Origin: Azohydromonas caseinilytica
Lineage (GTDB): Bacteria > Pseudomonadota > Gammaproteobacteria > Burkholderiales > Burkholderiaceae_C
DNA: 64,000 bases
Direction of reading: 5' to 3'
Assembly: GCF_012927045.1 (NCBI RefSeq)
Contig: NZ_JABBFW010000026.1
Location: 17,680 to 81,679, forward strand
The notes beneath the pieces were generated by a model that was not told the origin of the DNA, searched no databases, and worked only from the letters and a program-made list of their open reading frames with translations. The position numbers were made by a program, and so were the translations under genes. This document shows positions 57,186 to 64,000 of the stretch, one piece after another (position 1 is the first letter of the stretch; each line of letters begins with the position of its first letter).

Positions 57186-58313
57186 ATGAGCTCTGAACTG
57201 AAGATCCTCGCGGTCGAAACCCTGCTGGTGGACGTGCCCACCATCCGGCCGCACAAGCTCTCGGTGGCGACGATGCACCACCAGACGCTGGTGCTGGTGC
57301 GCATCGAGGCCAGCGACGGCATCGTCGGCTGGGGCGAGGGCACCACCATCGGCGGCCTGGCTTACGGCGAGGAAAGCCCCGAGAGCATCAAGACCAACAT
57401 CGACACCTACATCGCGCCGATGCTGGTGGGCCAGGACCCGCGCGGCGTGGCGCGGCTGATGGCGGCCGTCGCCGACCGCATCCAGGGCAACCGCTTCGCC
57501 AAGTGCGCGCTGGAGACGGCGCTGTACGACGGCCAGGCCAAGCGCCTGGGCGTGCCGCTGAGCGAGCTGTTCGGCGGCCGGGTGCGCGACAGCATCCCCG
57601 TGGCCTGGACGCTGGCCAGCGGCGACACGCAGCGCGACATCGCCGAGGCCGAGCGGGTGCTGGAAGCGCGCCGCCACAACATCTTCAAGCTCAAGATCGG
57701 CCTGCGCTCGGTGAAGGACGACGTGGCGCACGTGGCCGCCATCAAGCGCGCCCTGGGCGACATGGCCAGCGTGCGCATCGACGCCAACCAGGCCTGGTCG
57801 GTGTCGCAGGCGCTCGACGGCATGCAGCGGCTGGCTGACGCCGGCATCGACATGGTCGAGCAGCCCATCGTCGCCAGCGACAAGCTCGGCCTGCAGCGCC
57901 TGACGCAGGCCAACATCGTGCCGGTCATGGCCGACGAGGCGCTGCACGGGCCGCGCGACGCCTTCGAGGTGGCGAGCCTGCAGGCCGCCGACATCTTCGC
58001 CATCAAGATCAACCAGTCCGGCGGACTGCGCGGCGCCGCCGAGGTCGCGGCCATCGCCAAGGCCGCCAACATCGAGCTCTACGGCGGCACGATGCTCGAA
58101 GGCGCCGTGGGCACCATGGCCTCAGCCCAGCTGTTCTGCACCTTCCACGAGCTGGCCTGGGGGACCGAGCTGTTCGGCCCGCTGCTGCTGACCGAGGAGA
58201 TCCTGCGCGAGCCGCTGGCCTACCGCGACTTCTCGCTGCAGATCCCCGCCAGGCCCGGGCTGGGCATCGACATCGACGAGGACAAGGTCGCGCGCCTGCG
58301 CCGCGACCGCTGA
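57186..58313 (+). CDS. catB: muconate cycloisomerase
   Basis: A 375-residue enolase-superfamily enzyme turning cis,cis-muconate into (+)-muconolactone. The catalytic lysines lie in IFKLKIGLRS (about 167-171) and AIKINQSGG (about 275). Metal ligands are the Asp in VRIDANQAW (about 198), the Glu in DMVEQPI (about 224) and the Asp in VMADEAL (about 249). The start ATG 57186 has no clear ribosome site, so the exact start is uncertain. It begins the catB-catC-catA-benABC run and lies opposite the LysR gene. Confidence 0.93.
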   Translation: MSSELKILAVETLLVDVPTIRPHKLSVATMHHQTLVLVRIEASDGIVGWGEGTTIGGLAYGEESPESIKTNIDTYIAPMLVGQDPRGVARLMAAVADRIQGNRFAKCALETALYDGQAKRLGVPLSELFGGRVRDSIPVAWTLASGDTQRDIAEAERVLEARRHNIFKLKIGLRSVKDDVAHVAAIKRALGDMASVRIDANQAWSVSQALDGMQRLADAGIDMVEQPIVASDKLGLQRLTQANIVPVMADEALHGPRDAFEVASLQAADIFAIKINQSGGLRGAAEVAAIAKAANIELYGGTMLEGAVGTMASAQLFCTFHELAWGTELFGPLLLTEEILREPLAYRDFSLQIPARPGLGIDIDEDKVARLRRDR

Positions 58314-58360
58314 GCCGGTTGCCCCCGCAACCCCTCCCAAAGCTTCCCCAGGAGACACCC

Positions 58361-58651
58361 ATGCTGTTCCAGGTCCAGATGGACGTGCGGCTGCCGCATG
58401 ACATGCCCGCCGAGCAGGCGGAAAGCCTCAAGAAGACCGAGCGCGAGCGCGCCCAGGCGCTGATGCGCAACGGCCAGTGGCGCCACCTGTGGCGCGTGGC
58501 CGGGCGCTACGCCAACGTGAGCGTCTTCGACGTGTCCGGTGCCGAGGAGCTGCACCAGATCCTCTCGACGCTGCCCCTGTTCCCGTTCATGCAGATCGAG
58601 GTCACGGCGCTGTGCCGCCACCCGTCCTCGATCCGCGAGGACGACCGCTGA
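58361..58651 (+). CDS. catC: muconolactone delta-isomerase
   Basis: A 96-residue enzyme converting muconolactone to 3-oxoadipate enol-lactone, the substrate of PcaD. It opens LFQVQMDVRLPHDMP and contains RHLWRVAGRYANVSVFDV and LHQILSTLPLFPFM, all standard for CatC, and its length equals the family norm. AGGAG precedes ATG 58361, 47 bp after catB. It works as a decamer in known relatives. Confidence 0.95.
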   Translation: MLFQVQMDVRLPHDMPAEQAESLKKTERERAQALMRNGQWRHLWRVAGRYANVSVFDVSGAEELHQILSTLPLFPFMQIEVTALCRHPSSIREDDR

Positions 58652-58719
58652 GGCGGCCCGCGCTGCCCCATTCCCTGCTTCCCGCTTCCCCCTTTGATCC
58701 ACCCCTGAAGGAGACATTC

Positions 58720-59640
58720 ATGGACAAGAAGACCATCGACGAGCTGGTGACCCGCTTCGAGAACACCGGCGTCGTGAGCGAGGGCAATCCCCGCGTCAAG
58801 GCCATCGTCGGCCGCCTGCTGCGCGACCTGATGCTGGCCATCGAGGAGCTGGACGTCACGCCCGAGGAGTTCTGGGCCGGCCTGAACTACCTGTCCGATG
58901 CCGGCCGCAGCGGCGAGCTGGGCCTGGTGGTGCCGGGCACGGGCCTGGAGCACTTCCTGGACCTGCGCATGGACGAGGCCGAGGCCCGCGCCGGCCTCAA
59001 GGGCGGCACGCCGCGCACCATCGAGGGCCCGCTGTACGTGGCCGGCGCCCCGGTGGCGCAGGGCGAGGCGCGCCTGGACGACGGCCAGACGCCGGGCGAG
59101 GTGGTGGTGATGCAGGGCGTGGTGCGCGGCACCGACGGCCAGCCCATCGCGGGCGCCAAGGTCGAGGTCTGGCACGCCAACCACCTGGGCAACTACTCCT
59201 ACTTCGACAAGAGCCAGAGCGACTTCAACCTGCGCCGCACCATCGTCACGGACGCGCAGGGCCGCTACAAGTTCCGCAGCATCCTGCCGGTGGGCTACAG
59301 CGTGCCCCCGGGCGGCGCCACCGACCGCCTGCTGCAGCAGCTCGGCCGCCATGGCCACCGTCCGGCGCATATCCACTTCTTCGTCACCGCCCCGGGCCAC
59401 CGCAAGCTGACCACGCAGATCAACCTCGAGAACGATCCGCACCTGTGGGATGACTTCGCCTTCGGCACGCGCCAGGGCCTGGTGCCGCCGATCTACAGCA
59501 ACGACGACGCGGCCGCGATGCAGGCCCTGGGCGTGGACAAGCCCTTCCACGAGATCAAGTTCGACTTCACGCTGCACGCCGAGCAGGCCCAGGCCGGCGT
59601 GCCCGCCACCGACTTCGCCCGGCCCCGCGCCGCGGCCTGA
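58720..59640 (+). CDS. catA: catechol 1,2-dioxygenase
   Basis: A 306-residue intradiol dioxygenase that opens catechol to cis,cis-muconate using Fe(III). Iron ligands by family alignment: a Tyr in GNYSYFD (Tyr161 or Tyr159), Tyr193 in PVGYSVP, and His217 and His219 in RPAHIHFFV. The N-terminal helical zipper that forms the dimer with bound lipid fills about residues 1-100. AAGGAGA lies before ATG 58720. It follows catC by 68 bp. Confidence 0.95.
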   Translation: MDKKTIDELVTRFENTGVVSEGNPRVKAIVGRLLRDLMLAIEELDVTPEEFWAGLNYLSDAGRSGELGLVVPGTGLEHFLDLRMDEAEARAGLKGGTPRTIEGPLYVAGAPVAQGEARLDDGQTPGEVVVMQGVVRGTDGQPIAGAKVEVWHANHLGNYSYFDKSQSDFNLRRTIVTDAQGRYKFRSILPVGYSVPPGGATDRLLQQLGRHGHRPAHIHFFVTAPGHRKLTTQINLENDPHLWDDFAFGTRQGLVPPIYSNDDAAAMQALGVDKPFHEIKFDFTLHAEQAQAGVPATDFARPRAAA

Positions 59641-59668
59641 GGCCGGTCCGGCTCCCCACTGAAAAAAC

Positions 59669-59710
59669 GCTCCTCCTCCCGGGCCCATGCGCGGCCCGGG
59701 CGGGCGGAGC
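59669..59710. repeat. inverted repeat between catA and benA
   Basis: CCCGGGCC (59678-59685) pairs with GGCCCGGG (59693-59700); GCTCC and GGAGC extend it imperfectly to 59669-59710. The A6 run at 59662-59667 would be a T-run only on the minus strand. It may adjust mRNA stability between cat and ben parts or stop antisense transcripts. Confidence 0.45.
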
Positions 59711-59753
59711 CTTGCCCCAACCCCGCCCGCCACCCCGGAGCATGGAGACAAGC

Positions 59754-61169
59754 ATGAGCACTTCCGCATCCCTTGCCGGCGTCAAGCAGCGCCTGGCCGG
59801 CATGCTGGTCGAAGACAAGGACCGCCACGTCTACCGCCTGCACCGCAGCGCCTTTACCGACGAGGCCCTGTTCGACCTGGAGATGAAGCACATCTTCGAG
59901 GGCAACTGGATCTACCTGGCCCACGAGAGCCAGATCGCCAACGCCAACGACTACTTCACGACCACCATCGGCCGCCAGCCGATCGTCATCACGCGCAACA
60001 AGCAGGGCGAGCTCAACGCCATCATCAACGCCTGCTCGCACCGCGGCGCCACGCTGTGCCGCCACAAGAAGGGCAACAAGGCCAGCTTCACCTGCACCTT
60101 CCACGGCTGGACCTTCAACAACTCCGGCAAGCTGCTCAAGGTCAAGGACGGCAACGGCGCGGGCTACCCCGACACCTTCAACAAGGACGGCAGCCACGAC
60201 CTGAAGAAGGTCGCGCGCTTCGAGAGCTACCGCGGCTTCCTGTTCGGCAGCCTCAACCCCGACGTGCCGCCGCTGACCGAGTTCCTGGGCGAGTCCACCA
60301 AGATCATCGACATGATCGTGGACCAGTCCCCCGAAGGGCTGGAGGTGCTGCGCGGCTCCTCGACCTACACCTTCGACGGCAACTGGAAGCTGCAGGCCGA
60401 GAACGGCGCCGACGGCTACCACGTCAGCTCGGTGCACTGGAACTACGCCGCCACGACCAACCAGCGCAAGCTGGCCGCCGCGGGCGACAACATCAAGGCC
60501 ATGGACGCGGGCAGCTGGGCCAAGCAGGGCGGCGGCTTCTACTCCTTCGAGCACGGCCACATGCTGCTGTGGACCAAGTGGGGTAACCCCGAGGACCGCC
60601 CGGCCTACCCGATCCGCGACCAGCTGGTCGAGAAGCATGGCCAGGCCAAGGCCGACTGGATGATCGGTCACTCGCGCAACCTGTGCCTGTACCCCAACGT
60701 CTACCTGATGGACCAGTTCAGCTCGCAGATCCGCGTGCTGCGCCCCATCGCCGTGGACAAGACCGAGGTCACGATCTACTGCATCGCGCCCAAGGGCGAG
60801 TCGGCCGAGGCGCGCGCGCGCCGCATCCGCCAGTACGAGGACTTCTTCAACGCCACCGGCATGGCCACGCCGGACGACCTGGAGGAGTTCCGCGCCTGCC
60901 AGCAGGGCTACGCCGGCATCGCGCTGGAGTGGAACGACATGTGCCGCGGCGCCACGCAGTGGGTGCAGGGCCCCGACGCGGCGGCCCAGGAGATCGGCCT
61001 GAACCCGACGCTGTCGGGCGTGAAGACCGAGGACGAAGGCCTCTACACCGAGCAGCACCGCTACTGGCTGGAAACGATGCAGCGCGCCATCGAGGTCGAG
61101 GAGGCGCGCCAGGCCGCGGGCGTCGAGCACGTCGTCTGCGCCCACAGCCACGCCTGCGACCACGCCTGA
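59754..61169 (+). CDS. benA: benzoate 1,2-dioxygenase, large (alpha) subunit
   Basis: A 471-residue Rieske oxygenase subunit that, with BenB and BenC, hydroxylates benzoate to the 1,2-cis-diol. The Rieske [2Fe-2S] ligands are Cys94 and His96 (CSHRG) and Cys114 and His117 (CTFHGW). The mononuclear iron site is in [14 protein letters not shown] at about 218-231. [15 protein letters not shown] and the C-terminal ring-hydroxylase domain are of benzoate/toluate type. ATG 59754 follows GGAGA; an ATG four codons earlier is possible. benB starts 13 bp after the stop. Confidence 0.95.
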   Translation: MSTSASLAGVKQRLAGMLVEDKDRHVYRLHRSAFTDEALFDLEMKHIFEGNWIYLAHESQIANANDYFTTTIGRQPIVITRNKQGELNAIINACSHRGATLCRHKKGNKASFTCTFHGWTFNNSGKLLKVKDGNGAGYPDTFNKDGSHDLKKVARFESYRGFLFGSLNPDVPPLTEFLGESTKIIDMIVDQSPEGLEVLRGSSTYTFDGNWKLQAENGADGYHVSSVHWNYAATTNQRKLAAAGDNIKAMDAGSWAKQGGGFYSFEHGHMLLWTKWGNPEDRPAYPIRDQLVEKHGQAKADWMIGHSRNLCLYPNVYLMDQFSSQIRVLRPIAVDKTEVTIYCIAPKGESAEARARRIRQYEDFFNATGMATPDDLEEFRACQQGYAGIALEWNDMCRGATQWVQGPDAAAQEIGLNPTLSGVKTEDEGLYTEQHRYWLETMQRAIEVEEARQAAGVEHVVCAHSHACDHA

Positions 61170-61182
61170 AGGAGACCCGACC

Positions 61183-61668
61183 ATGATGACCATCGAACAG
61201 GTCCAGGCCTTCCTGTACCGCGAGGCCCGGCTGCTGGACGACCGCCAGTGGGACGAGTGGCTGGCCTGCTACCACCCCGAGGCCGAGTTCTGGATGCCCT
61301 CCTGGGATGACGACGACGAGCTCACGCGCGATCCGCAGCGCGAGATCTCGCTGATCTACTACCCCAACAAGGGCGGCCTGGAAGACCGCGTCTTCCGCAT
61401 CAAGACCGAGCGCTCGGCGGCCAGCACGCCCGAGCCCCGCACCGGGCACAACATCCACAACGTGGAGATCGTGTCGCAGCAGGGCGAGCAGCTGGTGGTG
61501 CGCTTCAACTGGCACACGCTGAGCTACCGCTACCACACCACCGACAGCTACTTCGGCACCAGCCACTACACGCTGGACCTCACCGGCGGCCAGCCGCTGA
61601 TCCGCCGCAAGTACGTCGTGCTCAAGAACGACTACATCCACCACGTGGTGGACGTCTATCACATCTGA
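61183..61668 (+). CDS. benB: benzoate 1,2-dioxygenase, small (beta) subunit
   Basis: A 161-residue beta subunit with the NTF2-like fold, structural in the alpha3-beta3 oxygenase. Landmarks: EARLLDDRQWDEWLACYHPE at the N-terminus, FWMPSWDDDDELT, and the C-terminal YVVLKNDYIHHVVDVYHI. AAGGAG precedes the ATG at 61183. It lacks metal-binding residues, as expected. benC starts 50 bp later. Confidence 0.95.
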   Translation: MMTIEQVQAFLYREARLLDDRQWDEWLACYHPEAEFWMPSWDDDDELTRDPQREISLIYYPNKGGLEDRVFRIKTERSAASTPEPRTGHNIHNVEIVSQQGEQLVVRFNWHTLSYRYHTTDSYFGTSHYTLDLTGGQPLIRRKYVVLKNDYIHHVVDVYHI

Positions 61669-61718
61669 GTCTGCCGCCCGGGCGCCCCAAGGCGCCCGCC
61701 GCGTGGAGGAGTTTTGCC

Positions 61719-62726
61719 ATGCACCACCAGATTGCCCTTCAGTTCGAGGACGGCGTCACCCGCTTCATCGAAGCCGCCGCTAACGAGACCGTGGCCGACG
61801 CCGCCTACCGCCAGGGCGTCAACGTTCCGCTGGACTGCCGCGACGGCGCCTGCGGCACCTGCAAGTGCTTTGCCGAAGCGGGCAGGTACGAGATGGGTGA
61901 CTACATCGAGGACGCGCTGAGCGAGGACGAGGCCGCGCAGGGCTTCGTGCTGACCTGCCAGATGCGTGCGCAGAGCAACTGCGTGGTGCGCGTGCCCGCG
62001 TCGTCGGCGGTGTGCCGCACGCAGCAGGCCTCCTTCGATGCCGCCATCAGCAACGTGCGCCAGCTCTCGCCCAGCACCATCTCGCTGTCCATCAAGGGCG
62101 AGGCGCTCAACAAGCTCGCGTTCCTGCCGGGCCAGTACGTGAACCTGCAGGTGCCCGGCAGCAGCCAGACGCGCGCCTACTCGTTCAGCTCGCTGCCGCG
62201 CGACGGGGAGGTGTCCTTCCTGATCCGCAACGTGCCCGGCGGCCTGATGAGCAGCTTCCTCACCAGCCTGGCCAAGGAGGGCGACCAGATGACGCTCACC
62301 GGCCCGCTGGGGAGCTTCTACCTGCGCGAGATCAAGCGGCCGCTGCTGCTGCTGGCCGGCGGCACCGGCCTGGCACCCTTCACGGCGATGCTGGAGAAGA
62401 TCGCCGCCGAGGGCAGCGAGCACCCGCTGCACCTGATCTACGGCGTCACGCACGACGCCGACCTGGTGGAGATGGAGAAGCTGCAGGACTTCGCCGCGCG
62501 CATCCCCAACTTCAGCTTCACCGCGTGCGTGGCCAGCGACCAGAGCAGCTACCCGAAGAAGGGCTACGTGACGCAGCACATCGAGCCCGCGCACCTGCAT
62601 GACGGCGAGGTGGACATCTACCTGTGCGGCCCGCCGCCGATGGTCGAGGCCGTGAGCCAGTTCATCCGCGAGCGCGGCATCCAGCCGGCCAATTTTTACT
62701 ACGAGAAGTTCGCCGCCAGCGCCTGA
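61719..62726 (+). CDS. benC: benzoate 1,2-dioxygenase reductase
   Basis: A 335-residue electron-transfer protein. The N-terminal plant-type [2Fe-2S] ferredoxin has DCRDGACGTCKCF and a last Cys in VLTCQMRA (about 86). An FAD domain with RAYSFSSLP (about 149) and an NADH domain with LLAGGTGLAPF (about 210) and YLCGPPPMVEAV (about 303) follow. It passes electrons from NADH to the BenA Rieske centre. GGAGGAG precedes the ATG. A strong terminator lies about 100 bp after the stop, before benD. Confidence 0.95.
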   Translation: MHHQIALQFEDGVTRFIEAAANETVADAAYRQGVNVPLDCRDGACGTCKCFAEAGRYEMGDYIEDALSEDEAAQGFVLTCQMRAQSNCVVRVPASSAVCRTQQASFDAAISNVRQLSPSTISLSIKGEALNKLAFLPGQYVNLQVPGSSQTRAYSFSSLPRDGEVSFLIRNVPGGLMSSFLTSLAKEGDQMTLTGPLGSFYLREIKRPLLLLAGGTGLAPFTAMLEKIAAEGSEHPLHLIYGVTHDADLVEMEKLQDFAARIPNFSFTACVASDQSSYPKKGYVTQHIEPAHLHDGEVDIYLCGPPPMVEAVSQFIRERGIQPANFYYEKFAASA

Positions 62727-62782
62727 TTCCGGTTCCCTGCAGCCGCTCAAGGAACCTCGTCATGCCCGCGCGGATGTGACGG

Positions 62783-62816
62783 AGTCATTGAGGGCATCGC
62801 GGGACACGCAATGACT
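62783..62816 (+). repeat. 8-bp inverted repeat ahead of the benC-benD terminator
   Basis: AGTCATTG (62783-62790) and CAATGACT (62809-62816) are exact complements 18 bases apart, ending 12 bases before the terminator stem. It could be a protein site or part of a switch that decides read-through into benD. Confidence 0.45.
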
Positions 62817-62827
62817 TGTCTCCGTTT

Positions 62828-62865
62828 GGCCCCGGGCCGGTCGCCCGGCTCCGCGGGCCTTTTTT
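62828..62865 (+). terminator. intrinsic terminator between benC and benD
   Basis: A GC-rich hairpin (outer GGCCC/GGGCC at 62828-62832 and 62855-62859, inner GCCGG/CCGGC at 62836-62840 and 62845-62849) is followed at once by TTTTTT (62860-62865). This is the classic rho-independent form, pointing in the direction of the ben operon, only 14 bp before the benD ATG. Confidence 0.8.
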
Positions 62866-62878
62866 CTGCCTGAACACC

Positions 62879-63655
62879 ATGAACCCACGTTTCGAGAACA
62901 AGGTTGCCGTCGTCACCGGCGCGGCGCAGGGCATCGGCCGGCGCGTCGTCGAGCGGCTGCTGGAAGAGGGTGGCCGCGTGGCGGCGGTGGACCGCTCCGA
63001 GCTGGTCCACGAGCTGAGCGAGCTGCCCGGCGCCGCCGGGCGGCTGCTCACGCTCACCGCCGACCTGGAGCGCAATGCCGATGCCGAGCGCGTGATGGCC
63101 CAGACCGTGGAGCGCTTCGGCCGCCTGGACATCCTGGTCAACAACGTCGGCGGCACGATCTGGGCCAAGCCCTTCGAGCATTACCGCGAGCACGAGATCG
63201 AGGCCGAGGTGCGGCGCTCGCTGTTCCCCACGCTGTGGTGCTGCCATGCCGCGCTGCCCATCATGCAGGAGCAGGGGAGTGGTTCCATCGTCAACGTCTC
63301 GTCGGTGGCCACGCGCGGCGTCAACCGCGTGCCCTACGGCGCGGCCAAGGGCGGCGTCAACGCGCTCACGGCCTGCCTGGCCTTCGAGAACGCGCAGCGC
63401 GGCATCCGCGTCAACGCCACCGCCCCCGGCGGCACCGAGGCGCCGCCGCGGCGCATCCCGCGCAACACCGAGCAGCCCACCGAGCAGGAAAAGGCCTGGT
63501 ACCAGCAGATCGTGGACCAGACCGTGTCCTCCAGCCTGATGAAGCGCTACGGAACCATCGAGGAGCAGGCCGGCGCGATCCTGTTCCTGGCCTCCGACGA
63601 GGCGGCCTACATCACCGGCGTGACGCTGCCCGTGGGCGGCGGCGACCTCGGCTGA
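62879..63655 (+). CDS. benD: benzoate cis-diol (1,6-dihydroxycyclohexa-2,4-diene-1-carboxylate) dehydrogenase
   Basis: A 258-residue short-chain dehydrogenase that oxidises and decarboxylates the benzoate diol to catechol with NAD. The NAD loop is VVTGAAQGIGRRV, NNVGGTIW stands at about 87, and the catalytic Ser, Tyr and Lys are in NVSSVATRGVNRVPYGAAKGG (Ser near 139; Tyr and Lys four apart). ATAPGGTEAPPRR is typical of BenD. ATG 62879 is just behind the terminator and has no clear ribosome site; an ATG at 62816 would start before the terminator and is less likely. Confidence 0.93.
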   Translation: MNPRFENKVAVVTGAAQGIGRRVVERLLEEGGRVAAVDRSELVHELSELPGAAGRLLTLTADLERNADAERVMAQTVERFGRLDILVNNVGGTIWAKPFEHYREHEIEAEVRRSLFPTLWCCHAALPIMQEQGSGSIVNVSSVATRGVNRVPYGAAKGGVNALTACLAFENAQRGIRVNATAPGGTEAPPRRIPRNTEQPTEQEKAWYQQIVDQTVSSSLMKRYGTIEEQAGAILFLASDEAAYITGVTLPVGGGDLG

Positions 63656-63693
63656 GGCAGCACTCCCCCACAACAACGACAGGAGACAAGACC

Positions 63694-64000
63694 ATGAGAC
63701 AGATAGACGTCCACAAGATCGCCGACGAGGCCCGCTTCAACGGCTTCCACGGCCTGGTGCTGTTCTGGTGCGCGCTCATCATCATCTTCGACGGCTACGA
63801 CCTCGCGGTCGCCGGCATCGCGCTGCCCTCGATCATGAAGCAGATGGGCGTGGACCCGACCCAGGCCGGCTTTATGGTCAGCTCGGCGCTGTTCGGCATG
63901 ATGTTCGGCGCCATCTTCCTGGGCACGATCGCCGACCGCATCGGCCGCCGCTGGGCCATCGCGATCTGCATCGGGCTGTTCAGCCTGTTCACCGCCGCCG
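63694..64000 (+). CDS. benK: aromatic acid/H+ symporter (BenK-like MFS), N-terminal part
   Basis: The first 102 residues of a major facilitator transporter, cut by the window end. The start ATG 63694 has AGGAG upstream. The first helix holds the FDGYDLAVAGIALP signature of the AAHS family (the acidic pair needed for transport), and the loop between helices 2 and 3 reads GTIADRIGRRWA. It follows benD by 38 bp. A benzoate importer, BenK or PcaK type, is expected; a second importer (BenE) is encoded at 54816. Confidence 0.87.
   Translation, partial: MRQIDVHKIADEARFNGFHGLVLFWCALIIIFDGYDLAVAGIALPSIMKQMGVDPTQAGFMVSSALFGMMFGAIFLGTIADRIGRRWAIAICIGLFSLFTAA

Overview
The window is about 64 kb of chromosomal DNA from a very GC-rich (about 70 percent by eye) betaproteobacterium. 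A member of the Burkholderiales, near Comamonadaceae, fits best. The reasons are the codon use, the rhizobial/Burkholderiales-style frc and agl sugar clusters, the ben-cat-pca layout, the PEP-CTERM protein and the BTAD-TolB-TPR regulator. Genus cannot be fixed from the sequence alone. No rRNA, tRNA, CRISPR array, insertion sequence or phage gene was seen. Both ends cut through a transporter gene.

Left part (1-16.3 kb), signalling and secreted proteins: the tail of an MFS transporter; a BTAD/TolB/TPR regulator with a lipoprotein gene behind it and a divergent methyltransferase; an orphan membrane histidine kinase; two small unknown genes. A secreted subtilase follows, whose leader carries a clear class I cyclic-di-GMP riboswitch, with a downstream hairpin burying the Shine-Dalgarno sequence. 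Then come a PEP-CTERM protein, a DnaQ-like exonuclease, a GAF-PAS-GGDEF diguanylate cyclase behind a LysR gene, and the pirin-DoxX-WrbA set.

Middle-left (16.3-22.8 kb): an apparent three-gene minus-strand cassette of CHASE2 nucleotide cyclase, a FecR-TPR-beta-barrel outer membrane protein and a small exported cysteine-containing protein. The barrel half and the small gene are clearly less GC-rich than the rest, which suggests a mosaic or imported segment.

Central part (22.9-48.8 kb), sugar catabolism: pgi, gapN, zwf and fructokinase on the minus strand; a divergent fructose-type ABC importer (frcBCA) with a ROK regulator; a LacI-type regulator divergent from a small gene, pyk, gpmA and a type II NADH dehydrogenase; an aglEFGAK-like alpha-glucoside operon with a second GH13 enzyme and glucokinase; and a sugar porin. 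CAAAGCGCTTTG-type palindromes sit in front of the LacI gene/pyk operon, the agl operon and the porin. This outlines one regulon joining outer-membrane entry, import, hydrolysis, phosphorylation and lower glycolysis.

Right part (48.8-64 kb), aromatic catabolism: after a BON-domain protein and an aldo/keto reductase come an IclR regulator, a long palindromic operator and pcaI-pcaJ-pcaF-pcaD. BenE, a BenM/CatM-type LysR gene, catB-catC-catA, benA-benB-benC, benD and the start of a benK-like symporter follow. Together they give a complete route from benzoate through catechol and 3-oxoadipate to succinyl-CoA and acetyl-CoA. A strong intrinsic terminator lies between benC and benD.
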